DNA of 12,155 nt, from assembly GCA_007133115.1 (NCBI GenBank), contig SLNI01000090.1, positions 1 to 12,155 of the forward strand. Direction: 5' to 3'. The notes under the pieces were generated by a model, which did no database searches, was not told where the DNA came from, and worked only from the letters and a program-made list of their open reading frames with translations. Source of the DNA: Thioalkalivibrio sp. Its GTDB lineage: Bacteria; Pseudomonadota; Gammaproteobacteria; Ectothiorhodospirales; Ectothiorhodospiraceae. Shown piece after piece: positions 6,715-12,155 of the stretch. Both the position numbers and the translations under genes were made by a program. Position 1 is the stretch's first letter, and each line of letters starts with the position of its first letter.

Positions 6715-6742
6715 TCCGGCGCCGGAAAAAGTCGGGCTTTTT
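6715..6742 (+). repeat. Two abutting inverted repeats upstream of the OsmC-family gene
   Basis: TCCGGCGCCGGA (6715-6726) is a perfect palindrome, and AAAAAG/CTTTTT around TCGGG follows at 6726-6742, sharing one base. They lie between the dehydrogenase gene and the OsmC-family gene. They could be a weak bidirectional terminator for the upstream gene, a leader structure or an operator; the stem of the second is AT-rich, so termination would be weak. Confidence 0.4.
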
Positions 6743-6768
6743 GTCACGAGCGCAACGGAACCCCGGTG

Positions 6769-7215
6769 ATGACGGATAGCGGCCATGATGCCCCGAGCCT
6801 GACCCTGTGCCGCAGCACGAGGGGACAGGTGCGCATCCTGAGTCCCTGCAGCGCGCAACCGAGCGAGGGTGTCGACAACAACAGCACGCCACTGGGATAC
6901 AACCCGGTACAGCACCTCGCGATCGCTCTCGGCTGCTGCATGACCGAGTTCGCCCGGCGCTTCCTGGAGCGGCGGAACCTGCCGCAAACCCTGGTCGCCA
7001 CGCTGGATTGGCAACTCGACGGCCGGCACTGCCGCATTTCCCGGATTGATCTTACGCTGCGTTTGCTGGCCGATCTTTCGAAAGAGGAGCGGCACATCCT
7101 GGACCGAATGATGAACCAATGCCCGGTGCACCAGGCTCTGCATGGCAATGTTCCGGTGCATATCCACGTCCAGCAGCTGGACGAAGAACAGCGACGCCTC
7201 GCAGAGGAAGGTTAG
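6769..7215 (+). CDS. OsmC-family protein (YhfA-like)
   Basis: A 148-residue protein with the OsmC/Ohr layout: a beta-rich N-terminal third, GYNPVQHLAIALGCCMTEF at 43-61, and NQCPVHQAL at 117-124. Cys56 or Cys57 together with Cys118 correspond to the two conserved cysteines that in OsmC and Ohr reduce organic hydroperoxides. The CPVH form and short length look more like the YhfA branch, whose substrate is not well defined, so peroxidase activity is only likely. GTG at 6766 directly precedes the ATG and could be used instead; the ribosome site is weak. Its TAG stop overlaps the TAA stop of the opposing gene (TTAG), leaving no room for a terminator between them. Confidence 0.8.
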   Translation: MTDSGHDAPSLTLCRSTRGQVRILSPCSAQPSEGVDNNSTPLGYNPVQHLAIALGCCMTEFARRFLERRNLPQTLVATLDWQLDGRHCRISRIDLTLRLLADLSKEERHILDRMMNQCPVHQALHGNVPVHIHVQQLDEEQRRLAEEG

Positions 7216-7559
7216 CCGAGCAGCGCCTGAACTCCGCCGTCCCAACCGACATGGATCTCCCCGTCCCGTTCGATCACGGGTCGACGGATCAGGGTGGGTT
7301 CGGCCAGCATCAGGTCGCGGGCGCGGGGCGCATCGAGCCCGTCCCGGAGGTCCTCCGGAAGGCGCCTCCAGGTCGTTCCCCTGCGGTTCAGCAGACGCTC
7401 CCATCCCACCGCGGCCATCCATCGATCGAGGGTCGCGGGCTCCAGACCCTGTTTGCGCAAGTCATGGAACGCGTGTGCCAGACCCGACGCGTCGAGTTCG
7501 CGGCGGGCGCGGCGCACGGTATCGCAGTTCGGGATCCCGTACAGGGTCAGACGGGTCAT
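7212..7559 (-). CDS. yffB: ArsC/Spx-family protein, YffB type
   Basis: A 115-residue thioredoxin-fold protein. LYGIPNCDTVRRAR at the N-terminus has the family cysteine at Cys12. GWERLLNRRGTTWRRL and the PTLIRRPVI block match YffB closely. YffB proteins resemble arsenate reductase and Spx, but their physiological reaction is not settled; a glutathione-dependent thiol reductase role has been proposed. It is the last gene of dapC-dapD-yffB, starting 7 bases after the dapD stop with AAGG in front of the ATG; proximity of yffB to dapD or dapC is common in gammaproteobacteria. It ends tail to tail with the OsmC-family gene, the stop codons overlapping. Confidence 0.88.
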   Translation of the reverse strand: MTRLTLYGIPNCDTVRRARRELDASGLAHAFHDLRKQGLEPATLDRWMAAVGWERLLNRRGTTWRRLPEDLRDGLDAPRARDLMLAEPTLIRRPVIERDGEIHVGWDGGVQALLG

Positions 7560-7566
7560 GCCGCCT

Positions 7567-8394
7567 TCAGCCCTGAATGTCCCGCAACAACGCGTTCAGA
7601 CCGACCTTGGCCTTGGTCTTCTCGTCCACACGCTTCACGATCACGGCGCAATACAGCGAGTATTTGCCGTCTTTCGAGGGCAGGTTGCCCGACACCACCA
7701 CCGCACCGGCGGGGACGCGGCCGTAGGTGATCTCGTCGCGTTCCCGATCGTAAATTCGCGTGCTCTGGCCGATGTAGACGCCCATGGAGATCACCGCGCC
7801 TTCCTCGACGATCACGCCTTCGACGATCTCCGAGCGCGCACCGATGAAGCAGTTGTCCTCGATGATGGTGGGAGCGGCCTGCAGGGGCTCCAGCACGCCG
7901 CCGATGCCCACGCCGCCGGAGAGGTGCACGTTCTTGCCAATCTGCGCACAGGAACCGACCGTGGCCCAGGTATCGACCATGGTTCCCTCGTCCACGTAGG
8001 CGCCGATGTTCACGTAGGAGGGCATGAGTACCACGTTCGGGGCAATGTAGGATCCGTGGCGCGCGGTGGCCGGAGGCACGACGCGCACGCCGCCGGCACG
8101 GAAATCCCGGCTGCTGCTATCGGCGAATTTCGACGGCACCTTGTCGTAGTAGTTGGTGAAGCCGCCCTTGATGAACTGGTTCTCCTCGATGCGGAACGAC
8201 AGCAGGACCGCCTTCTTGAGCCACTCGTGAACCCGCCACTCACCATCGTGCTTTTCCGCAACCCGAAGCGTCCCCCGGTCGAGCTGATCCAGGGCTTCCC
8301 GGACCGCGTCCTTGACGGTGGTTTCCACATTGCGTGGGGTGATGTCCGCGCGACGTTCAAAGGCGGTTTCAATAATATTCTTCAAATCCGACAT
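7567..8394 (-). CDS. dapD: 2,3,4,5-tetrahydropyridine-2,6-dicarboxylate N-succinyltransferase DapD
   Basis: A 275-residue cytoplasmic enzyme that transfers succinyl from succinyl-CoA to tetrahydrodipicolinate in the succinylase branch of lysine and diaminopimelate synthesis. It is nearly collinear with E. coli DapD (274 residues), from [10 protein letters not shown] to the C-terminal [14 protein letters not shown]. The middle and C-terminal parts form the left-handed parallel beta-helix of hexapeptide repeats, with the almost invariant blocks [20 protein letters not shown] and [20 protein letters not shown] strong ribosome site (AAGGAAG, 8 nt before ATG) lies in the 50-bp gap after dapC, so it can be translated independently within the operon. 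Confidence 0.98.
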   Translation of the reverse strand: MSDLKNIIETAFERRADITPRNVETTVKDAVREALDQLDRGTLRVAEKHDGEWRVHEWLKKAVLLSFRIEENQFIKGGFTNYYDKVPSKFADSSSRDFRAGGVRVVPPATARHGSYIAPNVVLMPSYVNIGAYVDEGTMVDTWATVGSCAQIGKNVHLSGGVGIGGVLEPLQAAPTIIEDNCFIGARSEIVEGVIVEEGAVISMGVYIGQSTRIYDRERDEITYGRVPAGAVVVSGNLPSKDGKYSLYCAVIVKRVDEKTKAKVGLNALLRDIQG

Positions 8395-8444
8395 TTAAAG
8401 ATCTTCCTTCTAGTGGTTGCTGGATAAAGCGCCGGGAGCCTGAT

Positions 8445-9632
8445 TCAACTCAAAAGGTCCCGGATGCGATGTGCGGCCTCGATGCAGGCCGATGGCTCGG
8501 CCACGAGTGCCATGCGTACATGCCCGGCACCCGGATCCCCTTCGGGCGTGGGCCGGGAAAGATAGCGTCCCGGCAGTACGATCACGTTCGCGTGTTCGCG
8601 CAGCCTCCGGGCGAAACCCTCGTCATCACCGTCCGGCACCTTCGGCCAGAGGTAGAACCCGGCCTCGGGCAGACTTGTTTCCAGCACGGATTCCAACAGC
8701 GGCACGACAGCGGCAAATTTGGCGGCATAGAGCTTGCGATTCTCGTGCACGTGGACTTCGTCGGCCCATGCAGCCTGGCTGACGGCCTGGAGAGGCCCCG
8801 GCAATGTGCAGCCGTGGTACGTGCGGTACAGCGCGAATCGGTCCAGCAGCCTGGCATCGCCCGCGATAAAGCCCGAGCGCAGCCCGGGAAGATTCGACCG
8901 CTTGGACAGACTGTGAAAGACGATGCACCGGGCGAAATCCGGGTTCCCCAAGCGCTCCGCGGCGCCGAGGAGGCCGGGCGGCGGCGTGTCTCCTGGGCGG
9001 TAGATCTCCGAGTAACACTCATCGGATGCAATGATGAAGTCGTGGCGTTCCGCGCGTTCGATCAGGCGGCCGAGTTCGCGTTCGGAAATCACGGACCCCG
9101 CCGGGTTGCCCGGGTTGCAGATGTACACGAGTTGCACCCGGTCCCAGACGGCCGCGGGTACGGAGTCGAAATCCGGGTGGTAGCGATGGGTCGCGTTGAG
9201 GTTGTAGAAAACGGGTTCCGCGCCCGCGAGCAGCGCCGCGCCTTCGTAGATCTGATAGAAGGGGTTCGGCATCAGGACGGCGGCGCCGGGGCGTGGATCG
9301 ACGACGGCCTGGGCAAGGGCGAACAACGCCTCGCGCGTACCGTTGACCGGCAACACCTGGGTTTCGGGGTCGACGCGGCCGAGTGCAAAGCGACGTTGCA
9401 GCCACGCGGCAATGGTCTCCCGGAGCGCGGGTTCGCCACGGGTGGTCGGGTAACGGTTGAAGCCGCCCAGCGCGGCGTTCAGTGTCGAGGCAACGAAAGC
9501 GGGCATGGGATGCCGGGGTTCGCCGATGGAGAGTGCGATGGGCGCAGGGTCGTTCCTGCTCGGGAGGTCGGCGAACAGGGTCTGCAGACGCTGGAAGGGA
9601 TAGGGTTGCAGCCGGTCCAGGTTGGGGTTCAT
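8445..9632 (-). CDS. dapC: Succinyldiaminopimelate aminotransferase DapC
   Basis: A 395-residue fold-type I PLP aminotransferase. NPGNPAG at 173-179, SDECYSEIY at 203-211 (Asp204, Tyr207 contact PLP) and SLSKRSNLPGLRSG at 241-254 with the Schiff-base lysine Lys244 are all present. The N-terminal MNPNLDRLQPYPFQRL is typical of proteobacterial DapC. It makes N-succinyl-L,L-diaminopimelate, using the product of DapD after its conversion to the keto form, so the two genes supply consecutive steps. An in-frame ATG at 9656 exists but sits directly behind a GC-rich hairpin and lacks a ribosome site; ATG 9632 has GGAA upstream and matches family N-termini. Confidence 0.93.
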   Translation of the reverse strand: MNPNLDRLQPYPFQRLQTLFADLPSRNDPAPIALSIGEPRHPMPAFVASTLNAALGGFNRYPTTRGEPALRETIAAWLQRRFALGRVDPETQVLPVNGTREALFALAQAVVDPRPGAAVLMPNPFYQIYEGAALLAGAEPVFYNLNATHRYHPDFDSVPAAVWDRVQLVYICNPGNPAGSVISERELGRLIERAERHDFIIASDECYSEIYRPGDTPPPGLLGAAERLGNPDFARCIVFHSLSKRSNLPGLRSGFIAGDARLLDRFALYRTYHGCTLPGPLQAVSQAAWADEVHVHENRKLYAAKFAAVVPLLESVLETSLPEAGFYLWPKVPDGDDEGFARRLREHANVIVLPGRYLSRPTPEGDPGAGHVRMALVAEPSACIEAAHRIRDLLS

Positions 9633-9659
9633 CGGCGAGGGTTCCGCGCAAGGCATGGG

Positions 9660-9686
9660 GCCCGCCGGTTTCTTCGCGGGGCGGGC
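9660..9686 (-). other. GC-rich leader hairpin upstream of dapC
   Basis: GCCCGCC (9660-9666) and GGCGGGC (9680-9686) form a perfect 7-bp stem with a 13-base loop, 28 nt upstream of the chosen dapC start. It would hinder ribosome access to the alternative ATG at 9656. No T-box or lysine-riboswitch layout is visible; the region is too short for either. The function is unknown. Confidence 0.4.
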
Positions 9687-9769
9687 GCGCCAGTATACCC
9701 GAGCCGACCCGGATCGGAGGCAGCGAAGGCGCGGTCGGCGGAGGCGTTTTCCCTGTTTTGCGGAGGTGA

Positions 9770-9794
9770 ATACTTGAGTGTTTCAGTAGGGTTC
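9770..9794 (+). promoter_or_regulatory. IscR type-1-like operator upstream of the SUF regulator gene
   Basis: Compared by eye with the 25-bp IscR type-1 consensus as I recall it, this stretch agrees at 21 of 25 positions. The left half reads ATACTTGAGTG and the right half CAGTAGGGTT. Mismatches are at positions 9, 19, 24 and 25. The left arm contains a -35-like TTGAGT. Rrf2 regulators of the IscR type bind such sites when holding a 2Fe-2S cluster; binding here by the adjacent regulator is inference. Confidence 0.5.
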
Positions 9795-9802
9795 TACATA
9801 CT
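9774..9802 (+). promoter_or_regulatory. Candidate distal promoter of the SUF operon, overlapping the operator
   Basis: TTGAGT (9774-9779), a 17-bp spacer and CATACT (9797-9802) each match the sigma-70 consensus at four of six. The -35 and spacer lie inside the IscR-like box, the arrangement expected for repression by a bound Rrf2 protein. Transcription would start near 9809 and read through the hairpin at 9835-9850. Confidence 0.4.
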
Positions 9803-9834
9803 CCAGCTCGTACTTTGACGTTGGGTTTGGAAGC

Positions 9835-9858
9835 GGGGCGTTGTCGCCCCACCTTTTT
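9835..9858 (+). terminator. Short hairpin plus U run in the SUF leader, possible attenuator
   Basis: GGGGCG (9835-9840), loop TTGT and CGCCCC (9845-9850) form a perfect 6-bp GC stem, followed after ACC by TTTTT (9854-9858). This looks like a weak intrinsic terminator within the untranslated leader, 50 bases before the regulator's ATG. It overlaps the -35 of the downstream candidate promoter, so it might instead only be a by-product of that element. Confidence 0.4.
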
Positions 9859-9868
9859 CAGGTAAAAT
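9841..9868 (+). promoter_or_regulatory. Candidate proximal promoter of the SUF operon
   Basis: TTGTCG (9841-9846), a 16-bp spacer and TAAAAT (9863-9868) give four of six and five of six matches to the sigma-70 consensus. Transcription would begin near 9875, leaving a leader of about 35 nt before the ATG at 9910 and bypassing the hairpin. Confidence 0.5.
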
Positions 9869-9909
9869 GGGACCAATTCAGTCCTGTATTGGCGAGAGTG
9901 TAAGAAACC

Positions 9910-10362
9910 ATGTTGCGGATCAGCAAGCTCAGCGACTACGCCATCGTCCTTCTCTCCGAGATCGCACGGGAGCAGGACGCACAGGGTGTGACCGCAAGGC
10001 ATCTGGCCGCGAGCACCCAGATCGCATTGCCCACCGTCGTAAAGCTTCTCAAGTTGCTGAAGGATCACGGCGTGCTGCTGTCCATGCAGGGCCGAAACGG
10101 AGGTTACCGTCTGGCCAAACGCCCCTCTGAAACCAGCCTCGCGGTCATCATCGAGGCGGTGGAAGGACCGATTGCACTGACGGAATGCATGAACGAGGCA
10201 CTGGACTGCCAGATCCATCAAAACTGCAATACCAAGGCGCACTGGGTGCACATCAATGCCGCGTTCCGGCACGCCCTGTCCGTCGTCAACCTGAACGATC
10301 TGACGCGCGGCACGATGCCCGTGCGGGTTTCCTGGAACGGGGACCGGGCGCCAGCCCTCTGA
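9910..10362 (+). CDS. Rrf2-family transcriptional regulator of the SUF system
   Basis: A 150-residue DNA-binding protein. The N-terminal winged helix-turn-helix runs from [20 protein letters not shown] through [17 protein letters not shown] (40-56) to the wing at [10 protein letters not shown] (61-70). Cys93, Cys100 and Cys106, in [15 protein letters not shown], match the three-cysteine cluster site of IscR with slightly different spacing (x6 and x5 rather than x5 and x5). It fits the gammaproteobacterial SUF regulator family and probably senses Fe-S status through a bound 2Fe-2S cluster. It is the first gene of the operon, 31 bp before sufB, and is likely autoregulated through the IscR-like box upstream. 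It is not the cyanobacterial SufR type, so I leave the symbol empty. Confidence 0.92.
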   Translation: MLRISKLSDYAIVLLSEIAREQDAQGVTARHLAASTQIALPTVVKLLKLLKDHGVLLSMQGRNGGYRLAKRPSETSLAVIIEAVEGPIALTECMNEALDCQIHQNCNTKAHWVHINAAFRHALSVVNLNDLTRGTMPVRVSWNGDRAPAL

Positions 10363-10393
10363 AGCACCACACAGACCAACCGAGGCGAGAAGA

Positions 10394-11842
<1,449 letters not shown>

Positions 11843-11898
11843 CGAGGCGGCACGGGCCCCTCGGGACAATGACTCACCTGAAAACGACGGAAACGCAG

Positions 11899-12155
11899 AT
11901 GAATGTGCAGGAACTGATGGAAACCTTCCGCATGCTTCCCGACTGGGAGGATCGGTACAAGCTGATCGAGGAGATCGGGCGCGACCTGCCCAATCTGTCC
12001 GATGAGCAGTTGACCGAGGACAACCGGATCAAGGACTGCAACACCCAGGCCTGGCTCATCGCGCACCTCAGTGACGATCAGCCGCCGAAGATGGTCTTCG
12101 AAGCCGACGCCGAGACGGCGACGGTACGCGGGCTGATGGCGCTGATGCTGCTGCC
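11899..12155 (+). CDS. sufE: SufE-family cysteine desulfuration protein, cut by the window edge
   Basis: The first 85 residues are present and open at the right edge; family members have about 140. LPDWEDRYKLIEEIGRDLP at 13-31 and NRIKDCNTQAWL at 42-53 are the SufE hallmarks. Cys47 is the equivalent of E. coli Cys51, which takes sulfane sulfur from the cysteine desulfurase SufS and passes it to SufB. ATG 11899 gives the usual N-terminus; an in-frame ATG at 11869 with GGGA before it would add ten residues. It begins 56 bp after the sufB stop, with sufC not in between. The sequence does not show whether sufC, D and S follow off-window. Confidence 0.88.
   Translation, partial: MNVQELMETFRMLPDWEDRYKLIEEIGRDLPNLSDEQLTEDNRIKDCNTQAWLIAHLSDDQPPKMVFEADAETATVRGLMALMLL

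Noticed and set aside
9632..9656. Upstream ATG for dapC
   Set aside because: It lacks a ribosome site, abuts a GC-rich hairpin, and the extra eight residues are not part of the DapC family N-terminus.
8469..9818. Plus-strand open frame (449 codons) opposite dapC and running into the SUF promoter region
   Set aside because: Antisense to dapC with no recognisable domain; it also runs through the promoter elements upstream of the regulator gene.

Overview
The window is GC-rich and densely coded. Its genes look like a gammaproteobacterium: the dapD and dapC products, the E. coli-type putrescine importer, the YffB protein and the SUF-system Rrf2 regulator all match gammaproteobacterial families along their length. 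A Tat-exported molybdoenzyme of the arsenate/polysulfide/tetrathionate reductase branch would suit an anaerobe or a sulfur- or arsenic-metabolising member of the Chromatiales (Ectothiorhodospiraceae-like). That placement is inference; no 16S or other marker lies here.

Layout, left to right. (1) 1-1152, minus: N-terminal 384 residues of a periplasmic molybdopterin oxidoreductase that continues past the left edge. Upstream of it, 1153-1492 is an AT-rich regulatory region with one perfect and one near-perfect FNR/Anr-type box. (2) 1493-5629, minus: a four-gene polyamine ABC importer in the order potF (binding protein, here a probable lipoprotein), potG (ATPase), potH and potI (permeases). GHI are coupled by 4-bp ATGA overlaps, and a strong intercistronic hairpin separates F from G. 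(3) 5720-6616, plus: a beta-hydroxyacid dehydrogenase of the tartronate semialdehyde reductase family, divergent from potF. (4) 6769-7215, plus: an OsmC-family protein whose stop codon overlaps that of the convergent gene. (5) 7212-9632, minus: dapC - dapD - yffB, two steps of the succinylase lysine/diaminopimelate pathway plus an ArsC/Spx-like protein. (6) 9910 to the right edge, plus: a SUF iron-sulfur assembly operon starting with an Rrf2-family regulator, then sufB, then a truncated sufE.

How they work together: the SUF genes build Fe-S clusters, and their regulator carries three cysteines that probably hold a cluster as a sensor. The upstream DNA holds a sequence close to the IscR type-1 operator, placed over a plausible promoter, which fits feedback autoregulation. 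The molybdoenzyme needs a 4Fe-4S cluster and appears to be controlled by an oxygen-sensing FNR-type regulator. The polyamine importer and the lysine genes are ordinary metabolism.

I found no prophage, insertion sequence, CRISPR array, tRNA or rRNA, and nothing that amounts to a wholly new multi-gene system. The most interesting material is regulatory (FNR boxes, IscR-like box, leader hairpin), together with the altered ligand cage of the polyamine-binding protein and the sufB-sufE gene order.
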